Positions 54,490-64,000 of a DNA stretch of 64,000 bases are shown here, piece after piece. The stretch covers positions 20,989,310-21,053,309 of the forward strand of contig NC_068352.1 in the NCBI RefSeq assembly GCF_014633365.1, in the 5' to 3' direction. Below the pieces are notes generated by a model. That model did no database searches. It saw only the letters and a program-made list of their open reading frames with translations, and was not told the origin of the DNA. A program made the position numbers and the translations under genes. Source of the DNA: Diospyros lotus (Eukaryota > Streptophyta > Magnoliopsida > Ericales > Ebenaceae). Every line of letters begins with the position of its first letter. Within the stretch, counting starts at the first letter, position 1.

Positions 54490-56509
54490 AAGAGAAAAAA
54501 TCACATAAAACAAAATCCAAGAATTAGGTGGTGGGATTTAAAAGGAGAGAAACAACTAATCTTCAAAGAAAAATTAAAGGGTAGAAGGGAATGGAATGGA
54601 GAAGGACAGACAAACCAAATGTAGAGAGAAATGGCTAATGTCCTGAGAAGCACGGCAAAGGTAGTCCTTGGAGAGACAAATGGTAAAACCCCTAACCTTA
54701 AGAAGTATTGGTGGTGGAATGATGAGGTGCAATTGAAAATTAAAAATAAGAAAACTTGTTATAAGGTTGTATATCAGTGCAATAATGAAGAAAATCTAAA
54801 AAATTATAAAGAAGCAAAAAATGCAGCAAAAAGAGCTGTTAGTGAAGTAAGGTCAAAAGCATATAAGAATCTATATAAACGACTTGATACAAAAGACGGA
54901 GAAAGGGATATATATAAATTAGCTAAAGCAAGAGAAAGAAAAACAAGGGATCTAAATCAAGTGAAATGCATAAAAGATGAAAACCTAAATGTATTAGTGA
55001 ATGAGGGATCGATTAAGGAGAGATGGAATGAGTATTTCACAAAATTATTCAATGATAGTGGCGACACAAGAGTTAGGTTGAGACATCTTAGTAACTCCGA
55101 AAGGAACGTGAGCTATACATTTTATCGACGCATAAGTTCAAATGAAATAAGGTAAGCATTAAAAAAGATGAAAAATCATAAGGCGGTAGAACTGGATAAT
55201 ATACCAATAGAAGCATGGAAATGTATGGAAGAAGAGGGCATCTCCTGGCTAACGAAATTATTTAACGCGATCCTTAAATCAAAAAAAATGCCAAATGAAT
55301 GAAGGAAGAGTACTTTGGTTCCTATATACAAGAACAAAGGGGATGTTCAAAACTGTGAAAATTACAAAGGAATTAAGTTAATGAGCATACCATGAAACTC
55401 TAGGAGAGAGTAATAGAGCAGAGACTCAGAAAAGAAACAGAGGTCTCGAAAAATCAGTTTGATTTCATGCCTGGTAGGTCAACAATAGAAGCTATATACT
55501 TATTGAGGCGCCTAATGGAAAGGTATCGGGATCATCAGAAGGACCTACATATGGTGTTTATAGATCTAGAAAAGGCCTATGATAGGGTCCCTAGATAAGT
55601 ATTATGGAGGGTTTTAGAGAAGAAATGAGTCCGAATAACCTATGTACAAGCCCTTAAGGACATGTATCACGGTGCAGAGACAAGAGTCAGAACATGCAAA
55701 GGGGATACTGAACCGTTTAAAATTATAATGGGACCGCATCAAGGTTCTGCACTAAGTCCATACTTATTTGCTTTAGTAATGGATGAACTCACTAAAGACA
55801 TTCAGACAGAGGTGCCATGGTGTATGCTATTTGCAAATGACATAGTGTTGGTGGATGAAACAAAGAAGGAGTGAACACTAACCTTGAGTTGTGGAGAAAC
55901 AATTTAGAATCTAAGGGATTTAAATTAAGTAGAAAGAAAACAGAATATATGGAATGTAAATTTAGTAAGAATGCAAAAATGAAGGATGTTATAATAAAAT
56001 TGAAAGACCAAATCTTACAAAGAAAAGACCATTTTCGATATTTGGGATCAATGATTCAAAAAGATGGAGAAATTCACGAGGATGTCACACACAGAATTAA
56101 GGCAAGTTGGCCAAAATGGAGAAATGCATCGGGGGTGTTATGTGATGGTAAAATCCCATTAAAACTAAAAGGAAAATTCTATAGGACAGCTATAAGACCA
56201 GTCTTGTTGTATGGCTCAGAATGTTGGGCAGTCAAATACCAGCATAAGCAAAAGACGAGCGTAGCGGAGATGAGGATGTTAAGATGCATGTGCGGCCATA
56301 CAAGAAAAGATAAAATTAGAAATGAGGTTATTCGTAATAAGGTAGGAGTAGTGCCAATCGAAGAGAAGATGAGAGAGACTAGACTAAGATGGTTTGGTCA
56401 TGTGAGAAAGAGACCACGAGACGCTCCTATGAGGAGAGTTGATGAAATGGAACAATTAGTAAAAAAAGAGGTAGAGGCAAACCCAAGAAGACTTTGGGAG
56501 AGACATTAA
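54490..56509 (+). pseudogene. RTE LINE reverse transcriptase
   Basis: Continues in the same frame to ~55395 with stops at 54622 (M*REMA, expected Trp), 55153 and 55300 (NE*RKS, expected Trp). Then RT motifs in shifted frames: [33 protein letters not shown] (55555-55590), PHQGSALSPYLFALVMDEL, and the catalytic box reads FANDIVL (55830), with Asp replaced by Asn in F-A-D-D. The last block 55871-56509 has KTEYMECKFS, FRYLGSMIQKDG, RMLRCMCGHTRKDKIRN and RWFGHVRKRP, the usual RTE C-terminus. Confidence 0.92.
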
Positions 56510-56662
56510 AGTTTGATATGAAGTGTATGGACCTAAATGAAGATATGACAAAAGACATAAATACATGAAAGTCTAGAATTCATGTAGTCGACCCCACATA
56601 ATGGGATAAAGGCTGGATATGTTGTTGTTGTTGTTGTTGTTGTTGTATTATTATTGCCACAA

Positions 56663-58149
56663 CAAATGGCTTCTAAATGTGTTTCGTTAAGTGGAAGTGG
56701 GAAAAAAAGATCCAAAATTGGAAATATAAGTTTTTGCAATATCCCAAAGTAGTTTGTTTGAACATTATCCATTTTTTTACAAGAACCAAAAGTTAATTCT
56801 TTTGAACATTATTAAAAGAATTTGTATTTTAGACGTCTTATATGCATTATATAACAATCTTTTCATGTTAGATATTTTTGTTTTATCAATTTAAGTGCCT
56901 TATACCAATAAGGCGAGTGCCTTTTTGGGCACCTAGCACTTCAAGCAATATAATGTCATATCATCTTAAGGGCACTTCACCTTTAACACCTTGTACCATA
57001 ATGAGACAACAATTTGATTACATTCGTAGGTAAATCAATTAAATTACCCCCTACAATCTATATACATGACTATTGAGGGATTTGTGCTAATTGGTTACTA
57101 TTGAATTGTTAATCATCATCTGATCTAAAAACTTAAATTGGTCGATAAAGAGTTAACTTTATCTTTTATAATATTATTTTTGCTCTCAAAACACCCCCTC
57201 ACATATGTTCAAGCTTCACTACATAACTCACCCAAACAAGTGCAATAATTTAAATATTAGGTCAATGGTGAGAAAAGAACTGATGACCTTTGCCTACTCT
57301 AACACAATATTGAATTGTTAACCACTATCTAATCTAAATCTTAAACTGGTAGATAAAAGATTAATTGTATCTTTCGTATTATTATTTTTACTCTCAATAG
57401 TACAAAGTTGTCCTACAAAATCTTAAATCTTAAACTGGTAGATAAAGGGTTAACTTTATATTTCATATTATTATTTTTACTCTCAATAGTACAAAGTTGT
57501 CCTACAAAATCTGGAATGAACATCTGAGTGAATAGGAAGAGATCGCCTCTTTTGTTTCAATCTCTATCTATAGATTATACATTTAATTGTGTCTATGCAA
57601 TCAATAGTTAAGCGAAATGAGTAATATTACCTTCTCCCATCAAAGCAGGCCTTATGGTAGAATCACATATATTGTCATGTGCAAGTTTGCAGCTAGCTAT
57701 CTCAATTCCTTATCCTAATTCTGTATATTTAATTTTCTTACACTGCCTAAACCTGTCTTCATTTGCAACTAAATTCCATTGGTTGGGTTTGGGCACCTCA
57801 AAGTAGGTCATTATCTCCTTTTATTAAGCTAGCATGATCAAACGATTCCAGAATAGACCCCTACTGAAAGTACCGCCATACTAGAGAACACACTAAACAC
57901 CAAGCATGTGTAAGTTTGCAGCAAGCTAAACGAGTTCACAACTTTTTGTGGGCTTAGCTTGATACTTTTTCCAAGATAAGCAAGCTTGAACTAGCCCTAA
58001 CGTACAGAACACAAGCTGTAAGCCAACAACTTAGTTCTTCTCTAGCCCTATCACTATGTGTCCTCCCACATTCCTTCTATGCATAGTTCTTTAACTGGTC
58101 AAAAGAACAGGATCATTGAGCCATTAGTGTATGTGAAGAGGCTGGAAAA
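56663..58149. other. Intergenic DNA with 90-bp tandem duplication
   Basis: No gene. 57335-57424 and 57425-57513 are tandem copies (AAATCTTAAACTGGTAGATAA...CCTACAAAATCT). A third, diverged relative lies near 57130-57190. 56880-56950 has AAGGCGAGTGCC-like inverted motifs. Confidence 0.6.
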
Positions 58150-58481
58150 TAGATTTATCCACTTAAATATTTTAGTATATATTCACCACAAGTTGGATTG
58201 AGAGAAGAGACAAATGCAAAATTTTGGGAGGATTTAGAGAAATGTTGCAAGGAATAACTAGAGAAAAGAAGATCATTATAGGAAGTGACTTAAATGGTCA
58301 TGTAGGTACAGAAGTGAACAGGCATAGAAATATGCACGGTGTAGTTTTCAAGAAATAAATAATGAGGAAAAGCTATTTTGAATTCTGTCATGCCATATGA
58401 TATGTTCTAAAAGCAGGAAGGACATTTAATAATAATATGTTCTAAAAGCAGGAAGGACATTTAGTCGCATATAAAAAAAGC

Positions 58482-58786
58482 TTATTAACTATCCAAGTAG
58501 ATTACTTTCTTATGAGACAATAGATTGCTATGTAGTTATATTGTAACGATTGTAAAGTTATATCAATAGAGTACCTAACCACTCAATACAGGCTTATAGT
58601 CCTTGGTGTCCATATAAAAAAATGGGAAAATGGTTTATTAACTATCCAAATAGATTACTTTCTTATAAGACAATAGATTGCTTATGTAGTTATGTTGTAA
58701 AGATTGCAAAGTTATATCAATAGAGTACCTAAGCACTCAATATAGGCTTATAGTCCTTGGTGTCCATATAAAAAAATGGGAAAATG
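58482..58786. repeat. 153-bp tandem duplication in LINE remnant
   Basis: 58482-58634 and 58635-58786, starting TTATTAACTATCCAA, about 95% alike. A smaller 37-bp repeat (ATATGTTCTAAAAGCAGGAAG) lies just before, at 58398-58470. Confidence 0.9.
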
Positions 58787-59139
58787 GTTTGAAAAACAAT
58801 CAAATGGTGAAATTTAAAGTGTATGAATCTTACTTTAGCCAAAAATAAAAAATTAAATAAAGTGTGTGGCAAAAGAGATTAGTTTGTGAAAGTAACCCAA
58901 TGCGGATTGAGATGGTTATTGCTATCCAAAACACAACAAAAACTATTTTTGGAGAGTCAAAGAGAAAAGCTCCGAATCAAAAGAAGTCATGGTGGTAGAG
59001 TAACGAGGTATAAGAAAAAACCTAAGACCAGGAGAACTTGTTACAAGACTTTACATGCATGCCATAACATAAAATAAAATGTTTAACAACAACATATTAA
59101 GATTTAATCCCAAAAACAAGAGAACAATCAAAGTGCTTA

Positions 59140-59400
59140 CAACAACAACAACAATACCAAGCCTTAATCCCACCATATGGGTCGGTTACATAGATTGTAG
59201 ACCTCCATATGTCTATCCATAGTTGTATCCTAACGAGGCCATTATATTCTCTATCATGTTTAAGAGTTTCCAACTAAGTTTTATTTGGTCTTTCACTCCC
59301 ACTTTTACTACAAATTTCCTCTATTTCATCCACTTGTTGCACAAGAGCCTCTATTGGTCATCTTCTCATATATCCAAATCATCTTAATTGTAACTCTCTC
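59140..59400 (-). mobile_element. RTE LINE 3' fragment, minus strand
   Basis: The complement ends in (GTTGTT)n (59139-59155) after GACCCATATGGTGGGATTAA, the RTE 3' terminus. It encodes remnants of the C-terminal region (RRPIEALVQQVDEIEEICSK-like) on the minus strand. It is inserted in the plus-strand LINE remnant. Confidence 0.65.
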
Positions 59401-60603
59401 AATATAAATAGTATATTATCATAAAATAGCTATATAATAGTACTATATATAAATAGGACACAATGCATTAATATCAAGGAATCCAAATTATTTATATACA
59501 AGTTATTAAAGACATGTATAATCAAGTAGAAATATGGATTAAGACTTGTAAGGGAGATATTGTTTTTCAATTATAATTACATTACATTAAGATCTACACA
59601 AGGAAAATTCTTCATTGCTCTTGTAATGGATAGAGTCACACACATTCAAGAAAATGTGCATTGGTATATATTACTTACAGAATGATCTTGTTTTTGCAGA
59701 TAAGACAAAGTAGGTGTGAATATTACACTCAAACTAAGGAGTGACACCTTATAAAATTCAAAGGCTTCAATTTGATCAAATCAAAACAAAATATATAAAA
59801 TGTAAATTTAATAAAAATAAAAAAAAAATAGATAGTGTTGCGATAAGACTTGATGATCAAGTTATCCCTAAAAAGGGCAATTTAGATATCTTGGTTCGAT
59901 TATACAAAAAAAGGAAGATTGCTAAGGATATTACCATAGTTAGAATGAAAAAGTATGTCCAGCATTTTATATCATAAAATCTCTTTTACAGATAAAAGAA
60001 AAGGTCTATCATGTGGCTATAAGACTATCCTTATTGTATGCTTCATAATGATGGGTAGTTAATTACTAACATATATAAAATACAAGCGTAACTAATAAGA
60101 GAATATTATGGTACATATGAAGCCATACAAAAAAGACAATTAAAAATTATATTATCTGTAATAAGATTAAACTGACGTCTATTAAAGAAAATGACGTCTA
60201 TTAAAGATAAGATACACGACACACGAATAAGATCCTTTAGACAACCTGGAAGAAGAAAGTAATAGATGCATATGTTAGGAGAATAGATAAAAAGGAAATC
60301 GTTGCACTTGCCACCAAGAGAGGTAAAGGAAGATTAAAAAGAAAAATGTAGTCAGAAATGGCATGGTCATGGATAGAAATGAATGATTAAAGAGTTAAAA
60401 TTCATATACCCAATCCTAATTACGACTAAGGCCTCTGATCACAAAAAATGTTGAACAATAAACTGCATGGCATGAACACATGGACCATTAAAAGAAAGAA
60501 AAAGTCAAAAAAACCAAGTATTTCCTTCCACGTACAGCAGGATGTAAATAGGTATTTTGAATGAAACATCAAAAAAATATAAATAGAAGCAAAATTAATC
60601 GAT

Positions 60604-61293
60604 TCATTGAATATGTGAACCTAAAACTGTAAGTTCGCAACAACCATACCATAATCCACTAGAACTCGGCCGAGTCCCAATCGAACCAGGCCGATTCATC
60701 TCCATCAGATCCGAGTCACCAACTCGACGAACCCTCTCATAACCACCTCCAGACTTAGGTCGACCGTCTTCCCCGAGCCGATTCGGCCGGTGGCCTCCGA
60801 TCTCCCTTGACCGGACTCCCTGTTGCTTCTGTAACTCGAAACCCGGCTTCTCCTCCCGCCCGGCGAACCCCGGCCGAAGATGAGGCGGAACGAACCGGTC
60901 CGGCTTCGTCGATGGAGACGGACACGGAGACGCCGAAAACTCCTTCTCCGGCTTCGGCAATGTCAAAGGAGAGCCGGTTCGGCCGAGCGGACGGAGAGAT
61001 ATGGTGTCCTCCTCGGACCTGATTTGATCTCGAATCCCGGCAGGTCGTTCCCGTTGTTGCTGGCGTGGAGAAGATGGCAAAGGAGGGGAGAGTTGGGCGA
61101 TTGGCTTGGGAGAGGGGCGGCTCAGGACGAGCATGTGGCCATGGATGCGGGAATTCGACAGAACGGTTCTGGAGGTGGGAGAGGAGAGAGGAGAAGAGGG
61201 GGAAGAGGCGGAGGAGGCGCCGGCGATCTTCTTCTTGTCGTAGATGTCGTTGAAGTTGAGGGAGGCGTACTTGTTGGCCCTGCTACTTGCCAT
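60604..61293 (-). CDS. Plant-specific low-complexity protein (P/S/R-rich), host gene
   Basis: 229 codons on the minus strand from ATG 61293 (context GGTGGATGGC). Opens MASSRANKYASLNFNDIYDK, a conserved start of a plant-specific family of uncharacterised proteins, followed by Ser/Pro-rich spacer, RIHGHMLVLSRPSPKP, DTISLRPLGRTGSP, the hallmark RFVPPHLRPGFAGREEKP, and a Gly/Arg-rich tail (GEDGRPKSGGGYERVRR) to RPSSSGLWYGCC. No transmembrane segment or enzyme motif; likely soluble and disordered. In-frame codons extend upstream to 61536 but consist of a (CGG)n leader and AT-rich DNA, so the start at MASS is preferred. The last ~17 residues are unusual and a GT follows SSGLWY, so a 3' intron is possible. 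No stops, in contrast to all neighbours. Function unknown. Confidence 0.8.
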   Translation of the reverse strand: MASSRANKYASLNFNDIYDKKKIAGASSASSPSSPLSSPTSRTVLSNSRIHGHMLVLSRPSPKPIAQLSPPLPSSPRQQQRERPAGIRDQIRSEEDTISLRPLGRTGSPLTLPKPEKEFSASPCPSPSTKPDRFVPPHLRPGFAGREEKPGFELQKQQGVRSREIGGHRPNRLGEDGRPKSGGGYERVRRVGDSDLMEMNRPGSIGTRPSSSGLWYGCCELTVLGSHIQ

Positions 61294-61320
61294 CCACCGC
61301 CGCCGCCGCCGCCGCCGTGA
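61294..61320 (-). repeat. (CGG)n leader repeat
   Basis: Eight or so CCGCCG units (plus strand) directly upstream of the start codon, in the presumed 5' UTR. Such trinucleotide runs are common in plant 5' UTRs. Confidence 0.7.
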
Positions 61321-61485
61321 ACGGAGGAGAGAGAAGGATGTTTTGAGAGTCGGATCAAAGGCCGGACGATCGCCGATCGAAATGGAGTCTCCGTACGGAT
61401 TGTGCAGCCTACATTCCAGCCGATTTCCTTCATTCTTTCTTTTTATTTCTGGGATGCAGTCGCCTTTCTGATGATGATTCGTTGT

Positions 61486-61493
61486 CCACGTGG
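61486..61493 (-). promoter_or_regulatory. G-box (CCACGTGG)
   Basis: Perfect palindromic G-box ~195 bp upstream of the start codon, in promoter position; bound by bZIP/bHLH factors in plants. No clear TATA box nearby. Confidence 0.5.
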
Positions 61494-62610
61494 CAGCCAC
61501 CCGCTTATTACTTTTATTATTTTCAATATCTTGCAATTACATTAATTATTAATAATTATTTATTACTAAATCTAACCTATTGAATTTAATCTTGTTGTAC
61601 TCTATGTATGCATTAAACTTCTTTGCAACGTAAGTCCTCTGAATTCTTAACCAATCATATATATATATATATATATAAAATAAGACATAAAGATTTTTTA
61701 AAATATCTTAAAAGAAAAATATTTTAATGGTTAAGATCAATTCCTAAACATTTGATAGTTGAAATTAAAAATTTCCCTACCCACAGCAGCCATCTCATTG
61801 TCTCTCTCTATTTTTCTCTATTTTCTCTTTCTCTTTTCCATCCACTCATCTTTGTCTCCAGGGCCTCTTTCTCTTTCTCTCTATCTTCCTCCCACCCACA
61901 CACACAAGCATATATATATATATATAGAGAGAGCAATGGAGCCTAAAGCAGCGAGCAGGGTGGGCTCATGATGGAGAGCCGATGCAGTGGCTAGGTGTGA
62001 TAGTCGGAGGCGTGATCGATGGTGGTTGGATGCAGCGAAGCTTGGTGGCTAGAAGTAGCAGAGTTGAACAGCGATGACGATTCGTACGCACAAGTAGAGG
62101 TGCGAGAGGTGGCCCTGCGACGGCAAACGACTGATAATGGCTATGGGGCGACGACCAAGGACGATCGATGGAGATAGTGTTGGCCGCAGCCAGCAGGTGG
62201 CCAGTGCTGTGCGCAGGCGGTGGCCGTGCGTTGCAAGAAAAAGAAGCGGGAGGAAGAAGATGAAGGGAAAACGAGAAAAAAAAAAGAAAAAAAATGCTAA
62301 AAAATAGGGAAAATGGAGAAAATATCAAAAAAATTAAAAAACATTGGGAAAAAAATGTATTATGTGTATGAATATATGTTTTTTTTTTTGTATGTATATT
62401 TATGTATTATGTGTATGTATGTATATTTATGTAGCATGTGTGTATGTATGTGTGTATGTATTCTATATATTTATATATGTATTCTGTGTATGTATGTATG
62501 TATATATGTACACGCATGTGTCTTTGTGTGTGTAACTCCATTTCGTATATTTCATGTAACTCTTTTTTTGTGTATGTGTGTATGTTAATATTTATTAGAT
62601 TAATTAAATG
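61494..62610. other. Intergenic DNA with microsatellites
   Basis: (TA)n at about 61657-61676 and 61912-61925, CT-rich 61795-61900, and a long imperfect (GTAT)n/(TG)n tract at about 62345-62580. Frames such as 62313-62588 are made by the repeat. No gene. Confidence 0.65.
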
Positions 62611-63249
62611 TATCACTTAAACTGTCAATCAAATTTTATGATAGAATATGTTATTGATGAAGCAAAGAGAATGAGTATGACACTGAGTTGAGCTACGATT
62701 TATTGTTTAATAAAAAATTAAACTTATCATGTAGGACGATTATAAACAATTAAAAACAGTCTTATTTTTTATTTTTGTAGGAAGATTTCTCTATTGTTTG
62801 ATTTCTTATTTTAAATTTAAAATTTCATTATTTTATGTTAAAAATAAAATTATTATTATTATTACATCATTATCATATATTCTATAAATTTTTCTGTAAT
62901 TATCTGTCTTCGTATACTTTAAAAACTTCAAGCCCAAAACCAAACAAATCATTTATCAAAATCCAATTTGCTGAGAAGCCCACTTAACCCAATAAAAAAA
63001 TATTCAATTTATTATGTAACTAAAATTTATCACATAAACTGTCAGTTAAATTTTGTGTATGACACTGAATTCAACTATGATTTACTGTTTAATAAAAAAT
63101 TAAATTTATTATGTAGGACGATTGTAAATAACTAAAAATAGTCTTTTCATAAAATAAAGATAAAATTAAATATAAAAAAAAACCTCATAATTTCTTATTT
63201 CAAATTTAAAATGTCACTATTTTATGTTAAAAATAAAATTATTGTTATT
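62611..63249. repeat. Pair of ~230-bp direct repeats
   Basis: 62611-62860 and 63028-63249 share TATCACWTAAACTGTC, TATGACACTGARTT, GTAGGACGATTRTAAA, and the TATGTTAAAAATAAAATTATT end, in the same order and orientation with indels. They could be two copies of an AT-rich MITE or LTR piece; ends not resolved. Confidence 0.7.
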
Positions 63250-63339
63250 AAAATATATAAAATATCTTAGAGACACACTTCATTGGCTAAGATGAATTTT
63301 AAATATATATCAATGGTTGAGATTAGCTGAGATGAATGA

Positions 63340-64000
63340 TGTTCTTGCCCATTCACTCCCTCGCTCACTGTCTCTTTGTCTCCCTTTGTCTTTCTTTCCT
63401 TCATAGATCCACCCACCCACCCCTTACTCACTGTCTCTCTCTATCCCTTTCTCTTTCTCTTTCTCACAAACCCACCCACTCACCCACACCATCGGCGAGT
63501 GCAACGGCGGTGGGGGAAGGAAGGGCCAACTGTGGGTAGGGGGCCGGTAGGTGCGACAACCACTCACTCCCTCACTCATTGCCTCTCTCTCTCTCCCTCT
63601 CTCTCTCTCTTTCTCACAGACCCACTCACCCACGCCATTGACAGGTGTGACAGGTGGTGGAGGGAAGGGAGGGTCGATGGTGGGTGGGGGGTCAACCAGT
63701 GCGATGGTAGTGAGAGGGGCGGGTAGGGGGGCTAGCTGGTGCGATGGCGGTAAGAAGGGCAGAAAGGATGACAACAGGTGGGGGCCAACAAATGCGATGA
63801 TCACTCATTCCCTCACTCACTGTCTCTCTCTCCCCCTTTGTTGCATTCTCTCTCCTGCTCACTCACTTACTCACTACCTCTCTCTTTCTTTCTCTCACAA
63901 ACCCATCCACCTAGGCCATTTGTGGGTGCGATAGCGTGAAGGGGGGAAAGGAGGGTCGACGGATGGTAGAAGGGTCGACGGGTGAGACGACGATTGGGGC
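63340..64000. repeat. CT-rich tandem repeat, about 210-240-bp units
   Basis: Three units starting near 63351, 63560 and 63802. Each has CACTCACTCCCTCACTCA, then a (CT)n run, TTCTCACAAACCCACCCACT, then a G-rich stretch with GTGCGAYGGCGGTRRGGG. The array runs off the right edge. All long frames here are repeat artefacts. Confidence 0.8.

Larger units (their letters stand above)
53404..56648 (+). mobile_element. Full-length RTE-type LINE, inactive
   Basis: 3245 bp, flanked by a 14-bp duplication TATTATTGCCACAA (53390-53403 and 56649-56662). The 3' tail is (TTG)n at about 56622-56648, typical of RTE-clade LINEs, and the length is typical of full-length RTE elements. A single ORF codes endonuclease then RT. 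It is broken by at least seven stops and two frameshifts. Confidence 0.95.
58150..60420 (+). pseudogene. Second, strongly decayed RTE LINE
   Basis: Plus-strand order is kept: endonuclease pieces FSIYSPQVGLREETNAKFWE and IIIGSDLNGHVG (58160-58310), IDYFLM-like segments, RT pieces ALVMDRVTHIQENV (59605-59665), KYIKCKFNK and FRYLGSIIQKK (59795-59915), and a C-terminal piece VIDAYVRRIDKKEIV (60255-60305). Stops and indels everywhere. It contains a 153-bp tandem duplication (58482-58786) and a minus-strand RTE 3' piece (59140-59400). Confidence 0.8.

Noticed and set aside
61244..61471. Plus-strand Arg-rich ORF opposite the host gene start
   Set aside because: Antisense shadow of the (CGG)n leader and coding sequence.
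62313..62620. Membrane-like Cys/Tyr/Met-rich ORFs on both strands
   Set aside because: Produced by a (GTAT)n/(TG)n microsatellite.
63336..63934. Overlapping 67-127-codon ORFs
   Set aside because: All arise from the CT-rich tandem repeat; both strands are open and low complexity.

Overview
The window is nuclear DNA from a flowering plant, probably a eudicot. It has AT-rich intergenic DNA with GT-AG introns, a COMT-family plant O-methyltransferase, a second plant-specific gene, and a very high load of plant transposable elements (Copia, Ty3/gypsy, RTE and L1 LINEs, CACTA, hAT, MITEs, tRNA-derived SINEs). The species cannot be named from the sequence. Only two loci look like intact host genes: a two-exon O-methyltransferase (6626-8248, minus) and a low-complexity proline/serine/arginine-rich protein (60604-61293, minus).

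Layout. 1-5250 holds Ty3/gypsy debris: a minus-strand gag with a premature stop, then a plus-strand element whose two LTRs agree only over their first ~210 bp; the first LTR carries a 13-bp minisatellite. 5278-6446 and ~10185-11589 are CACTA-like elements on either side of the O-methyltransferase gene. 11752-17316 is LTR-like and unassigned DNA with an Au-like SINE piece.

17317-33805 is the most interesting part, a nest at least four insertions deep. A ~1.2-kb TIR transposon was hit by a small Copia element (Copia1, target duplication CAAAT). Copia1 was hit in its reverse-transcriptase region by a large palindrome (17855-31324). The palindrome was hit by a young Copia element (Copia2, 22293-27612, target duplication GAAGC, LTRs differing at 2 of 220 positions) and by a 164-bp MITE in one arm (9-bp duplication). 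The palindrome has ~3.6-kb arms. Each arm ends outward in an inverted ~2.7-3.0-kb gypsy-type LTR. The 646-bp loop holds a degenerate LOB-domain (LBD) transcription-factor fragment, so it looks like a foldback retroelement derivative carrying a captured host gene piece.

33806-53400 contains a twin-primed RTE fragment, a Copia 3' end, an older full Copia element on the minus strand (Copia3, 37101-42660, TSD ATCTC), an L1 remnant split by a solo LTR, a non-autonomous LTR element with an unusual ORF, an isolated gypsy LTR, and a minus-strand gypsy pol split by a 1155-bp hAT element. 53404-56648 is a full-length but dead RTE-type LINE with a 14-bp target duplication, followed by a second, decayed RTE copy. 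60.6-61.3 kb is the second host gene, and the end of the window is simple and tandem repeat.

Every transposon reading frame seen is broken. In the LINE and in Copia2 most nonsense codons read as lost tryptophans (TGG to TAG or TGA), which fits decay by deamination of methylated cytosine. The host genes show no such damage.
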